Part shown: piece after piece, positions 1 to 7,542 of the stretch
How positions within the stretch are numbered: the stretch's first letter is position 1
Layout of the letters: every line of letters starts with the position of its first letter
NCBI GenBank assembly: GCA_026708965.1
Contig: JAPOTY010000009.1
Span: 42,951-106,950 of the forward strand
Direction: 5' to 3'
Origin: Gammaproteobacteria bacterium
GTDB taxonomy: Bacteria > Pseudomonadota > Gammaproteobacteria > Steroidobacterales > Foliamicaceae
Length of the DNA: 64,000 nt
The notes under the pieces: model-generated
The model's input: the letters and a program-made list of their open reading frames with translations, nothing else
Told to the model about the DNA's origin: nothing
The model's database searches: none
Program-made: the position numbers and the translations under genes

Positions 1-411
1 TCGGCGCCTGCGGATTGGATGCGCGTGGCGCACCTGCTGATGAATGACGGGAGGCTGCCTGACGGCGCCCGGCTGCTGCCGGAAGGCTGGGTGGACGAGA
101 TGCTCGCCGGCTCGGCCGCCAATCCGAATTACGGATTTCAGATCTGGACCGACGCGGTGCATATGGAGCGGCGGCCCTACTTCCCCGGCCTGCCGCCTGA
201 ATTCGCCAACCACCATTCCGAGCCATTCGCTGCGGACGACCTGTTCTATCTCGACGGCGGCGGCAAGGTGCGCGTATGGATCAGCCCGGGGCTCGACCTG
301 ATCGTGCTGCGGATGGGCTATCCGCCGCCGCCCGGCAAGGGCTTCGACGAGGCCTTTATCCCCAACACGATCATCCGCGGCATTCTCGGCGCTGCGGACA
401 TCCCCGAATAA
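1..411 (+). CDS. Serine hydrolase, beta-lactamase family (C-terminal part, cut by window edge)
   Basis: The reading frame is open from base 1 and ends at 411; the N-terminal two thirds with the catalytic Ser-x-x-Lys lie outside the window. The visible 136 residues align by eye with the C-terminal part of the next gene: both contain a GWVDEM segment, an 'N-YG-Q-W' strand, an 'HSEPF' motif and a 'FxLDG' strand before an 'LIVLR' or 'LVILR' segment. That is the C-terminal end of the class C beta-lactamase / penicillin-binding fold used by many esterases and amide hydrolases. The substrate cannot be told. The gene lies 22 nt upstream of a same-strand paralogue, so the two probably form a tandem duplication in one transcript. 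Confidence 0.8.
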   Translation, partial: SAPADWMRVAHLLMNDGRLPDGARLLPEGWVDEMLAGSAANPNYGFQIWTDAVHMERRPYFPGLPPEFANHHSEPFAADDLFYLDGGGKVRVWISPGLDLIVLRMGYPPPPGKGFDEAFIPNTIIRGILGAADIPE

Positions 412-433
412 GGGCAAGACCCGGGTAGAGACC

Positions 434-1720
434 ATGCTCAAGCGAATATTCAGAGGACTTGCCAAAACCGGCAAGTGGACGCTCATCGTTATCGCCGTCA
501 TCGGCGTGCTGGTTTATCTGCCTTCCCGGCTCGGCTGGTACGGCATCTACGCCAAGCGCTACGTGATCTCGCTGTCCGGCAATCCCATGAGCCCGGCGCG
601 CGCCTGGTACGATCCGCAGGAGCGGGTGCCAGGCGGCACCCCCGCGCCGCTGGAGGCCTGGCCGGAGGCGGAAAACCCAATCGACCCGGCAGTCCGCGCC
701 CAAGCCGCCTCATGGGCCGAACAGCAGCGCAGCGATTCGTTGCTGGTGTTTTACAAGGGGCGGCTGGCGCATGCCAGCTATTTCAACGGCCGGACCCCGG
801 AGTCGGAGTTCAGCACCCACTCGCTCACCAAGGTCCTCAATTCGATCCTGGTGGGCCATGCGATCGCCGACGGCCGCATGCAGTCGGTCGATCAGCCGGC
901 GGCGGATTTCCTGCCGGAATGGGATACCGACGAACGCCGCGCCATCACGGTGCGCGATCTCCTCAACATGGCCGGGGGCCTTGAGGAAACGTTCGCCTTT
1001 TATCCGGGCTCGGCGCGGCTGGCGCGCACGATAGGAACCGATATCGTTGCCGCCAACCTCGAAGTGGGCATTTACGCACCGCCCGGAACCGCGTTCACGC
1101 ACGCCAATCCCAACAGCCAGGTGGCCGGAATCGTGGTGGAGCGGGCGGCGGGCATGCGCTTTGCCGAGTACCTTTCCGAGAAGCTCTGGGCGCCGCTGGG
1201 GCTGCGCGACGGCTGGCTGCTGCTCGACCGCGAGGGCGGCATGGCCCACACCGACTGCTGCATGTGGGCCGCGATCGAGGACTGGGCGCGGATCGGGCAG
1301 GCGCTGATGCAGAACGGCTGCTACGCGGGCGCCCAAGTGATTCCGGCGGGCTGGGTCGATGAAATGACCACGCCGTCGGCGGCCAACGAGAACTACGGCA
1401 TGCAGCTGTGGCTGGGAACATCGCATCAGCGCCTGCGCCAGTACGACCCGGGCATCGAGTTCATGGGCAACCTGCATTCGGAGCCGTTCGTGGCCAGCGA
1501 TGTGTTTTTCCTCGACGGCGCCGGCGACCAGCGGCTCTACATGATCCCGTCGCGCCAGCTGGTGATCCTGCGCACCGGCAAAAGCGGCCCCGAATGGGAC
1601 GACGCGCTGCTCCCCAACCTGTTCACGCGCGCCGTCGATTCGATTGGCGGCGAGCCGCCGGCAGCGCATCCCACGCGAGCCGACCTCAACGCCGCCTGCC
1701 TCAGCAACCAAACCCGCTAA
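434..1720 (+). CDS. Membrane-anchored serine hydrolase, beta-lactamase (class C) family
   Basis: 428 residues. An N-terminal hydrophobic segment (about 14-32) after a basic start suggests a signal anchor, with the hydrolase domain in the periplasm. The catalytic Ser-x-x-Lys is visible as S130-L-T-K133 within a typical 'THSLTKVL' context. The second active-site motif, usually Tyr-x-Asn after 'PGT', reads H-A-N here ('PGTAFTHANPN'), so the usual general-base tyrosine is not obvious. The C-terminal part is paralogous to the preceding partial gene. The family includes esterases, D-aminopeptidases and 6-aminohexanoate-dimer hydrolases; true beta-lactamase activity is unlikely but not excluded. The substrate is unknown. 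Confidence 0.85.
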   Translation: MLKRIFRGLAKTGKWTLIVIAVIGVLVYLPSRLGWYGIYAKRYVISLSGNPMSPARAWYDPQERVPGGTPAPLEAWPEAENPIDPAVRAQAASWAEQQRSDSLLVFYKGRLAHASYFNGRTPESEFSTHSLTKVLNSILVGHAIADGRMQSVDQPAADFLPEWDTDERRAITVRDLLNMAGGLEETFAFYPGSARLARTIGTDIVAANLEVGIYAPPGTAFTHANPNSQVAGIVVERAAGMRFAEYLSEKLWAPLGLRDGWLLLDREGGMAHTDCCMWAAIEDWARIGQALMQNGCYAGAQVIPAGWVDEMTTPSAANENYGMQLWLGTSHQRLRQYDPGIEFMGNLHSEPFVASDVFFLDGAGDQRLYMIPSRQLVILRTGKSGPEWDDALLPNLFTRAVDSIGGEPPAAHPTRADLNAACLSNQTR

Positions 1721-1805
1721 TCCTTCACTGTGTTGAGAAGATAAAAAGTGAAATTCTTGATCTTTAGCCATAAATAAACCAAAAATAGCTTTAATAGAAT
1801 GAATT

Positions 1806-1856
1806 ACTGCTTTTGATTTATAAATTCACCCTTATAATTCTATAAGCAGTGAATTT
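1806..1856 (+). promoter_or_regulatory. Putative fic promoter with two interlocking inverted repeats
   Basis: The 150-nt AT-rich gap before fic holds a consensus -10 hexamer TATAAT at 1833-1838, about 33 nt before the ATG; no good -35 is seen at normal spacing. Two inverted repeats overlap it: ACTGCTT (1806-1812) with AAGCAGT (1844-1850), and AAATTCAC (1822-1829) with GTGAATTT (1849-1856). The arrangement is what an autoregulatory operator would look like. The binding protein is not known. Confidence 0.45.
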
Positions 1857-1870
1857 TAGGCGGGAACGGC

Positions 1871-2755
1871 ATGGCCGTCAGTCAGTCCATCAAGAACCGC
1901 ATCCAGGCCCTGAAGCGCGGCTACGATACCCTGCGCCCCGGCAAAGCCGCCTTGCTGTCGATGATCGATGAAGTCGAGGTGAGCGAAAGCGTGTACAACT
2001 CCAATGCGATCGAGAACTCGACCCTCAGCTTGGAGGAAACGGAAAGAATCCTGCTGGAGCAGACGTTATCCCGAAATATCTCGATACGGGAAGTCTTCGA
2101 GGCGAAAAACCTCGCCCGCATCATCGAGTACAAGCGCTCCCGGATTGATGGCGGGGAGCTGAACAAGGACTTGATCCTGCTGCTGCACCGGATGCTGCTG
2201 GGGGGAATCGACGACACGATCGCCGGGCGCTTCCGCCGCGCAGGGGAATACGTGCGAATCGGCCTGCATATCGCCCCCGCGCCGGAACGCGTGGAAGGGA
2301 TGATGAGCGACGCGCTGGTGGAGTATTCCAGCAATCTCGATGCCTACTGCTTGGAAAAGATCGCGCGGTTTCATTTGGATTTCGAGCATATTCATCCGTT
2401 TTGCGACGGCAACGGGCGCTTGGGGCGCGTGCTGATGAATTTCCAACTCCTGCAACTGGGGCTGCCGCGCATCATTATCCGCAACTCCGAAAAGCGGCAC
2501 TACTATCGGGCGTTTCAGGACTACGATCGCGGCGGTTCAACCCGCGCCATGGAAGGCATCGTGGCGCGCGGCCTGATGGAGTCGCTGCACAAGAGATTGA
2601 GCTATCTGCGAGGAGAAACCATCGTGAAGCTTTCAGACTATATCCGCCAAAACAAACTCTCCGCGCCTGCCGTCACCAATGCCGCCCGCCGCCAGACCAT
2701 TCCCGCTTTCCGGGAAAAAGGCGTGTGGAAAATCGCTGCGGAATCCGCTCCCTAA
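1871..2755 (+). CDS. Fic domain protein with N-terminal inhibitory motif
   Basis: 294 residues. The Fic active-site signature is complete: H175-P-F-C-D-G-N-G-R-L-G-R186, with the catalytic His and the anion-binding GNGR. Fic enzymes transfer AMP (or related groups) from a nucleotide to a hydroxyl of a target protein. The class II inhibitory helix motif (S/T)xxxE(G/N) is seen as S44-N-A-I-E48-N49, whose Glu normally blocks productive ATP binding, so the enzyme is expected to be self-inhibited. The C-terminal 50 residues resemble a short or degenerate winged helix; many relatives are about 370 residues. The AT-rich upstream region and the convergent AAA gene 17 nt away suggest a small acquired patch. 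The target is unknown. Confidence 0.9.
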   Translation: MAVSQSIKNRIQALKRGYDTLRPGKAALLSMIDEVEVSESVYNSNAIENSTLSLEETERILLEQTLSRNISIREVFEAKNLARIIEYKRSRIDGGELNKDLILLLHRMLLGGIDDTIAGRFRRAGEYVRIGLHIAPAPERVEGMMSDALVEYSSNLDAYCLEKIARFHLDFEHIHPFCDGNGRLGRVLMNFQLLQLGLPRIIIRNSEKRHYYRAFQDYDRGGSTRAMEGIVARGLMESLHKRLSYLRGETIVKLSDYIRQNKLSAPAVTNAARRQTIPAFREKGVWKIAAESAP

Positions 2756-2771
2756 AAAAACGACAGTCCGG

Positions 2772-3929
2772 TTATTCGGCAGGAAGCGGGAACGCGCCGG
2801 GCCTCAGGCGGCGCAGGAAGTCGGCGACGGGCAGCAGCCAAATGCCGCCAATGCGCTCGCGGGCAGCGCCGCGGTGCAACAGCGCGGCATCGGCCTGGGG
2901 GTAGTCGTTGCGAAAGGCTCGCAGCGAGCGCAGATCGCCCGGCCCTATGCGCCGGGCATTCTTGACCTCGATCGCTTGCAAGCCGCCCTCGCCGTACAGC
3001 ACAAAGTCCACCTCGGTCCCGGCCGGGGTTCTCCAGTAAAACAATCGCGCGCCATCGCGGGAGTAAGCGGCCCAAGCGCGCAGGTGTTGAGCCACCAGGC
3101 CCTCCAGAGCCTGCCCATCCACTTCCGCAGGCGCATCCAGCGGGCCGCGCGGACGAAGCGAGCGAAAAACCCCGGCATCAAACAGATAGAGCTTGTCGCG
3201 CGCCACCGTCCGGCGCCGGGCCCGGCGGCGGAATACCGGCACCCGGAATGCCAGCAGCAAATCTTCCAAGATATTGATATAGCCCGCCACCACCTTGCGC
3301 TCAACCTCGCATTCCCGGGCCACCGAAGCCACGTTCAGCGGACTCCCATGGCTCAGGCTGATGGCTTCCAGAAAGCGGACGAAAGCGCCGATATTGCGGG
3401 TCAGCCCCTCCGCTTGGACCTCCTGCTCAAGGTACAGGCTTGCGTATGCGGCTAGCGCGTCAGCGGGGCGCGCCGAGCCGCGCACCAGCGGCAGAAGACC
3501 TAGCCGCAGAGCCTCCGACAACTCGAATTCCGGCATTTCAGCCGCCATGAAAGGATGAAAAGTGCGATGCAAAGCGCGTCCGGCAAGCAGGTCCACGCCG
3601 CCGCGCCGCAGCTTGCGGGCGCTTGAACCCGTCATAATGAAGCGTCGCGGCCGCGGCCCTTCCAAAACGGAATGGATGACAGTGAGTAAATCCGGCACGC
3701 GCTGGATCTCATCAACCACTATGGTTCCGGTGTCCGGCGAGCCTGAGAGCAAGTCATGCAGGCGTTCCGGGCGGGCGGTCAAGCCCCGGTAAAGTTCCGG
3801 ATCGAGGAGATCCAGATACAGCGCATCCGGAAGTTGGTGGCGCAGCCATGTCGATTTGCCGGTGCCGCGCGGGCCGAAGACAAAGCAACTCCCATCAGGA
3901 ATTCTAAAAAATCGACTTATTAATTCCAT
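2772..3929 (-). CDS. AAA family ATPase with C-terminal DUF4143 (PD-(D/E)XK-like)
   Basis: 385 residues. The Walker A is G19-P-R-G-T-G-K25-S-T, the Walker B is 'TIVVDEIQ', and 'MTGSSARKL' fits sensor 1. These place it in the AAA_14/DUF4143 family of ATP-binding proteins. The C-terminal part carries 'YWRTPAGTEVDFVL' followed by 'AIEVKNA', the spacing of a PD-(D/E)XK nuclease-like core seen in DUF4143. Members are common as lone accessory genes; a DNA- or stress-related role is often suggested but unproven. It is convergent with fic. An inverted repeat overlaps its start codon. Confidence 0.85.
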   Translation of the reverse strand: MELISRFFRIPDGSCFVFGPRGTGKSTWLRHQLPDALYLDLLDPELYRGLTARPERLHDLLSGSPDTGTIVVDEIQRVPDLLTVIHSVLEGPRPRRFIMTGSSARKLRRGGVDLLAGRALHRTFHPFMAAEMPEFELSEALRLGLLPLVRGSARPADALAAYASLYLEQEVQAEGLTRNIGAFVRFLEAISLSHGSPLNVASVARECEVERKVVAGYINILEDLLLAFRVPVFRRRARRRTVARDKLYLFDAGVFRSLRPRGPLDAPAEVDGQALEGLVAQHLRAWAAYSRDGARLFYWRTPAGTEVDFVLYGEGGLQAIEVKNARRIGPGDLRSLRAFRNDYPQADAALLHRGAARERIGGIWLLPVADFLRRLRPGAFPLPAE

Positions 3930-3950
3930 TTTATAGCCATATATGGAATT
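3922..3950 (-). promoter_or_regulatory. Inverted repeat over the start of the AAA/DUF4143 gene
   Basis: AATTCCAT (3922-3929) and ATGGAATT (3943-3950) form a perfect 8-bp inverted repeat; the left arm contains the start codon (complement of 3927-3929). A perfect palindrome CCATATATGG (3937-3946) lies inside and overlaps the right arm. The position suggests an operator or a 5' hairpin that hides the start codon. Confidence 0.4.
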
Positions 3951-4045
3951 TAGAGTTCCGCAATACTACTCTATTTCCCTATGCCGCGCCTTTCAGCGGA
4001 TGGCGATGCCCCCCGGCTAGAAAGCCTGCGCGAAGATGATCCCGC

Positions 4046-5197
4046 TCAGGCGAGAGCGTCCGCGAGGCCTAGGAGGCTGCTTACGTTATGAGCCGAGCGA
4101 TGTTCGTGGACGGCGGGAAGCAGGGCCTGCACGCCGCGCGCGCGCGGCTCGAAGCCTTCGTAGCCCAATAGCGGATTGAGCCACACCAGGCGCTTGCATG
4201 AGCGGCGCAGCCTAGCGGCTTCCATGCGAAGCTGCTTGACCTGGTCGCGCTCCAAGCCGTCGCTGAGCAGCAGCACCATGCCGGGGCGGGCCAGCACCCG
4301 GCGCGACCACAGCCGGTTGAACTCGCCCAGCGCGGCGGCGATGCGCGTGCCGCCTTCCCAGTCGGGCGCGGCCTTGAGCGCGGCGGCGGCGGCCACATCG
4401 CCGTCGCGCCCGCGCAATTCGCGGGTCACGCGGGTCAGCCGGGTGGCGAAAACGAAGGCTTCGACATGGCGGCGGGCGCTGCACAGCGCATGGGCGAAAT
4501 GCAGGGCCATGCGCGCATAGGTGGCCATGGAGCCGGACACGTCGAACAGCATCGCCAGCGCCATCGGCTCCAGGCGGCGAGCCTTGCGCTTCAGGCGCAT
4601 CAGCTCGCCGCCCGAGGCGAGGCCGGCCCGCAAAGTGGCCTGAAAGTCGATGCGCGGGCCATGCGCGGCGGGTTTGAAACGCCTTCCCAAGCGCGTGGGG
4701 CAAAATACCCCGCGCCGCAACAATTCCTGCGCCTCGGCCTGCTCCTCCGGCGACATCTGCGCGAAATCCTTGGTTGAAAGCGCTTCCTGCGGCGAATAAC
4801 CGGCGCCCACTGCGGCTTGTTCGGCCTCCGGCGCCGCCATCAGCTGCGAGCCGCTGTCGATGGCGCGAAGCAGGCGCAACGCCCCCGGCGGCGGCTTCGC
4901 CTCCCCCGGCGAACGCAAGCCTTGCGCCTGCAACCCGCCCAGCCGCGCGAACGCGTCCCGATTGCCGAAAAATATCGGAAACGCGCAGTCGAACAGCACA
5001 CCCTCGACCGGACTCGCGGTCAGCACGCAGCGCAGCGCGCCAGCGAACTCGGCGCGGCTGCCCATATCGACGCGCTCAACGGCTTGAAGCGCCAGCGCGC
5101 TCCTGCCTGCCCCCAGCGGCACGCCAGCCGCCCGCAGCGCGCGCACAAAACCCACAACGCGTCCGGCTAGACCAGCGCTCTGAGCGCCGTTTGGCAT
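4046..5197 (-). CDS. coxE: CoxE-like von Willebrand factor A protein
   Basis: 383 residues. The VWA domain is in the C-terminal half, with the metal-ion-dependent adhesion site D219-V-S-G-S-M224 and a later 'LLLSDGLERD'. The N-terminal part matches the CoxE-type extension ('RALRAAGVPLG...VDMGSRAEF'). In CO dehydrogenase clusters CoxE works with the MoxR-type ATPase CoxD in maturing the molybdenum-copper (or molybdenum) active site. Here it lies downstream of coxD on the same strand but is separated from it by about 450 nt that carry an opposite-strand antitoxin gene, so the usual coxDE coupling is broken. Confidence 0.85.
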   Translation of the reverse strand: MPNGAQSAGLAGRVVGFVRALRAAGVPLGAGRSALALQAVERVDMGSRAEFAGALRCVLTASPVEGVLFDCAFPIFFGNRDAFARLGGLQAQGLRSPGEAKPPPGALRLLRAIDSGSQLMAAPEAEQAAVGAGYSPQEALSTKDFAQMSPEEQAEAQELLRRGVFCPTRLGRRFKPAAHGPRIDFQATLRAGLASGGELMRLKRKARRLEPMALAMLFDVSGSMATYARMALHFAHALCSARRHVEAFVFATRLTRVTRELRGRDGDVAAAAALKAAPDWEGGTRIAAALGEFNRLWSRRVLARPGMVLLLSDGLERDQVKQLRMEAARLRRSCKRLVWLNPLLGYEGFEPRARGVQALLPAVHEHRSAHNVSSLLGLADALA

Positions 5198-5243
5198 TAC
5201 CCGTCCGGCCTCGGCGCCGGATCGCCGCTCCGAGCGAACGATG

Positions 5244-5249
5244 TATAGT
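5244..5249 (+). promoter_or_regulatory. Possible -10 element for the RHH antitoxin
   Basis: TATAGT lies 30 nt before the ATG of the antitoxin. No convincing -35 is seen at 16-18 nt. Weak call. Confidence 0.25.
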
Positions 5250-5278
5250 TCCGATATCTATTTCCGCAGAGATCAAGC

Positions 5279-5512
5279 ATGGTGCGCACTCGAATTTATC
5301 TTACGGAAAAACAGCGCAACGAGCTGATCGCCATGTCGAGGCGCCAAGGAAGGCGGCAGAGCGAGCTGATTCGCGAGGCCGTTGACCGCTTCATTGCAAG
5401 CGCCAGCAGCCGGCGCCGGAAAGATGCCATTCGCTCAGCCGCCGGAATATGGAAGCGCCGCAGCGATATTCCCGACTTCGGGGCCATCCGGGCGGAGTGG
5501 GACAGGGGCTGA
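5279..5512 (+). CDS. Ribbon-helix-helix (CopG-like) antitoxin of a VapBC module
   Basis: 77 residues. The N-terminus 'RTRIYLTEKQRNELIAMSRRQGRRQSE' is the RHH strand and first helix, followed by 'LIREAVDRFI'; the C-terminus 'AAGIWKRRSDIPDFGAIRAEWDRG' is the toxin-binding tail usual in VapB antitoxins of this type. Such antitoxins bind their promoter and neutralise a PIN RNase encoded just downstream. Here the toxin is only a 3' remnant, so the antitoxin appears orphaned. It sits on the + strand between the leftward coxD and coxE genes, indicating insertion into the cox operon. Confidence 0.85.
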   Translation: MVRTRIYLTEKQRNELIAMSRRQGRRQSELIREAVDRFIASASSRRRKDAIRSAAGIWKRRSDIPDFGAIRAEWDRG

Positions 5513-5518
5513 GCCAAT

Positions 5519-5662
5519 GCCGAGGCCGGCGCGGCCCACGGGCTCGGCTTGGCGGATGCGATCATAGCTGCCACCGCAACACTGGAAAACGCGTCGCTGA
5601 AGACGCTCAACACCAAGCATTATCCGATGTTCAAGGGATTGACGCCGGCCTATCACAGATAG
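5519..5662 (+). pseudogene. Remnant of a PIN-domain (VapC) toxin, N-terminal part deleted
   Basis: Directly after the antitoxin stop, and in the same frame, the sequence still encodes the last part of a PIN domain: 'GLGLADAIIAATA', then 'LKTLNTKHYPMF', ending at a TAG at 5660-5662. The third acidic residue region (LAD) and the TLNTKH strand are intact, but the first roughly 85 residues with the first two acidic residues and any start codon are missing. The remnant overlaps the 3' end of coxD on the other strand. An inactive toxin with a retained antitoxin is the simplest reading. Confidence 0.75.
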
Positions 5663-6558
5663 GAAGCGGCGAGCAGGCGCTCCACCATGCTGTCGTCCAC
5701 GGCGCCTAAGTCCTCCTGGTATTTGAGCAGCGCGCCCAGCGTTTGCGAAACGGACTCCGCGTCGATATCCTCGGCATCCCCGGCGCCTATCGCCATCAGC
5801 GCTTCGGCCCAGTCCAGGGTTTCGGACACGCCCGGGGCCTTGAACAAGCCTTCCTTGCGGAGCGCCTGAACGAAGCCGGCCACCTTGGCCCGCAGCGCCT
5901 CGGGCAGGCCGGGAACGCGCGCGGCCAAAATCCGCTCCTCGGCGGCCCGCGCGGGGTAATCGACCCAGCAATAGAGGCAGCGGCGCTTGAGCGCGTCATG
6001 CACCTCGCGGGTGCGGTTGGACGTGAGCACCACGATAGGCGGCTGCTCGGCCTCGATTTCGCCAAGCTCGGGAATGCTCATGCGGAAATCGGCCAGAAAC
6101 TCCAGCAGGTAGGCCTCGAACGGCTCGTCGGCGCGGTCGAGCTCGTCCACCAGCAGCACCGGCGGCCTCTGCCCGGAAGGCGCCAGCGCTTCAAGCAACG
6201 GGCGCTCGATCAGGAATTCGCGGGAATACAGGCTCCCGGACAGGTCTTTCACGCGCTCGCGGCCGCCGCCTTCGGCCAAGCGAATCGCCAAAATCTGGCG
6301 GGCATGGTTCCATTCGTAGGCGGCGCCAGCCAAATCCAGGCCCTCGTGGCATTGAAGCCGGATCAGGCGGCGGCCCAGCGCTGCGGCCAGCGCCCGGGCC
6401 AGCTCGGTTTTGCCCACGCCGGCCTCGCCCTCCAGAAACAGCGGCCGCTTAAGGCTCAAGGCCAGAAAAACGGCGGTGCTCAACCGCCCGCCCGCCACGT
6501 AGCCTTGGCGCGCAAGCAGCTCGTCCGTCCGTTCGACGGAATCGGGAAGCGCCGTCAC
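5653..6558 (-). CDS. coxD: MoxR-type AAA+ ATPase, CoxD-like
   Basis: 301 residues. The Walker A is G44-E-A-G-V-G-K50-T and the Walker B is 'VLLVDELDRADE'; the sequence has the MoxR 'SLYSREFLIERPLLEAL' segment typical of CoxD. CoxD is a chaperone-like ATPase needed to assemble the active site of CO dehydrogenase, acting with CoxE. It lies downstream of coxM, about 170 nt away across a large inverted repeat, and its 3' end runs 10 nt into the PIN toxin remnant on the other strand. The assignment rests on the Walker motifs plus the cox gene neighbourhood. Confidence 0.88.
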   Translation of the reverse strand: MTALPDSVERTDELLARQGYVAGGRLSTAVFLALSLKRPLFLEGEAGVGKTELARALAAALGRRLIRLQCHEGLDLAGAAYEWNHARQILAIRLAEGGGRERVKDLSGSLYSREFLIERPLLEALAPSGQRPPVLLVDELDRADEPFEAYLLEFLADFRMSIPELGEIEAEQPPIVVLTSNRTREVHDALKRRCLYCWVDYPARAAEERILAARVPGLPEALRAKVAGFVQALRKEGLFKAPGVSETLDWAEALMAIGAGDAEDIDAESVSQTLGALLKYQEDLGAVDDSMVERLLAASYL

Positions 6559-6584
6559 GCCGCGCCGCCTCGCCAGCCCGAGCT

Positions 6585-6686
6585 ATTTCTCCGCTCCTTT
6601 CCCGCAGGAGTGTCGGCGGCAGGACAGCCGCCGCCAAGCCCCATGGACGGGTTCATGCGTCTCCTGCGGGAAAGGGGCGGAGAAAT
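6585..6686. repeat. Large imperfect inverted repeat in the coxM-coxD gap
   Basis: The 26-nt arms at 6585-6610 and 6661-6686 are reverse complements with one mismatch, separated by a 50-nt loop that contains a smaller GGCGGC / GCCGCC hairpin. The left arm runs ATTTCTCCGC then TCCTTTCCCGCAGGAG. The size and GC-rich inner part look like a dispersed intergenic REP-like element, and it could also act as a processing site or attenuator between coxM and coxD. No second copy was noticed in this window. Confidence 0.7.
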
Positions 6687-6729
6687 GGCGGGGGAAGGAC
6701 GCAAGCGCCCAAGGATGCAAGCCGGCCTG

Positions 6730-7527
6730 TCAGTCGAGGGCCATGGCCACGGCGCGGCGGGCCATCACGCCCACCAGTTGGGCGCGGTACTCGGCGCTGG
6801 CGTGCATATCGTCGTTGAGGTTGGCGGCGGATACCGGAATGCCTTCAAGCGCGCCGGGCGAAAAATCCCGCTCAAGCGCCTCCTCGAAATCCTCCAGGCG
6901 ATGCACCGAAGACCCCGCGCCGGTCACCGCAACCCGCACGCCCGATTTGAACTGCGCCACGCACACGCCCACCAGCGCGTAGCGGGTGGCCGGGTTGGGG
7001 AACTTCGCGTAGCCGGCCCGCTGCGGAAGCGGGAACAGCACCTCGGTCACCACCTCGCCGGCGTTCAAGGCCGTTTCAAACATGCCAACAAAGAAATTAT
7101 CGGCGGAAATCTTGCGCTTGTTGGTAATGATCGTGGCTCCCAGCCCCAGCGCCGCCGCCGGGTAGTCCGCCGCCGGATCGTTGTTGGCCACCGAGCCGCC
7201 CAGCGTGCCGCGATTGCGCACCTGCGGGTCGCCAATGGATTCCGCGACCTGCGAAAGCACCGGAACGGCGGCGCGCAGCTCCACATTGCCGGCCACCTCA
7301 ACGTGCGTGGTGGCGGCGCCGATATGCGCTCCCTTGCGGCTCAGCTTAATGCCCTTCAGCTCGTTAATGCCGGCCAGATCGATCAGTTCCGAGGGCTGGT
7401 TGAAGCGCATCTTCAGCGCCGGCAGCAGCGTCATGCCGCCGGCCAGCAACATGGCATTGCCGCCCGCCGCAAGGCGCTTGGCCGCATCGCGCACCGAGCC
7501 GGCCCGGTAATAGTTGAATTCACGCAT
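6730..7527 (-). CDS. coxM: CO dehydrogenase-like FAD-binding medium subunit
   Basis: 265 residues, slightly short of the usual 280-290. Two FAD-binding motifs typical of molybdenum hydroxylase M subunits are visible: '[13 protein letters not shown]' near residue 30 and '[19 protein letters not shown]' near 105-125. The protein passes electrons from the CoxS iron-sulfur clusters to FAD and onward. A strong Shine-Dalgarno (AGGAGGG) lies in the 15-nt gap after coxL, so L and M are tightly coupled. The gene order S-L-M, not M-S-L, is the one known for form II clusters. Confidence 0.92.
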   Translation of the reverse strand: MREFNYYRAGSVRDAAKRLAAGGNAMLLAGGMTLLPALKMRFNQPSELIDLAGINELKGIKLSRKGAHIGAATTHVEVAGNVELRAAVPVLSQVAESIGDPQVRNRGTLGGSVANNDPAADYPAAALGLGATIITNKRKISADNFFVGMFETALNAGEVVTEVLFPLPQRAGYAKFPNPATRYALVGVCVAQFKSGVRVAVTGAGSSVHRLEDFEEALERDFSPGALEGIPVSAANLNDDMHASAEYRAQLVGVMARRAVAMALD

Positions 7528-7542
7528 TGGCTTGGCCCTCCT

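Noticed and set aside
6611..6660. CRISPR-like repeat
   Set aside because: Only one inverted-repeat unit exists, with no regular direct repeats or spacers anywhere in the window.
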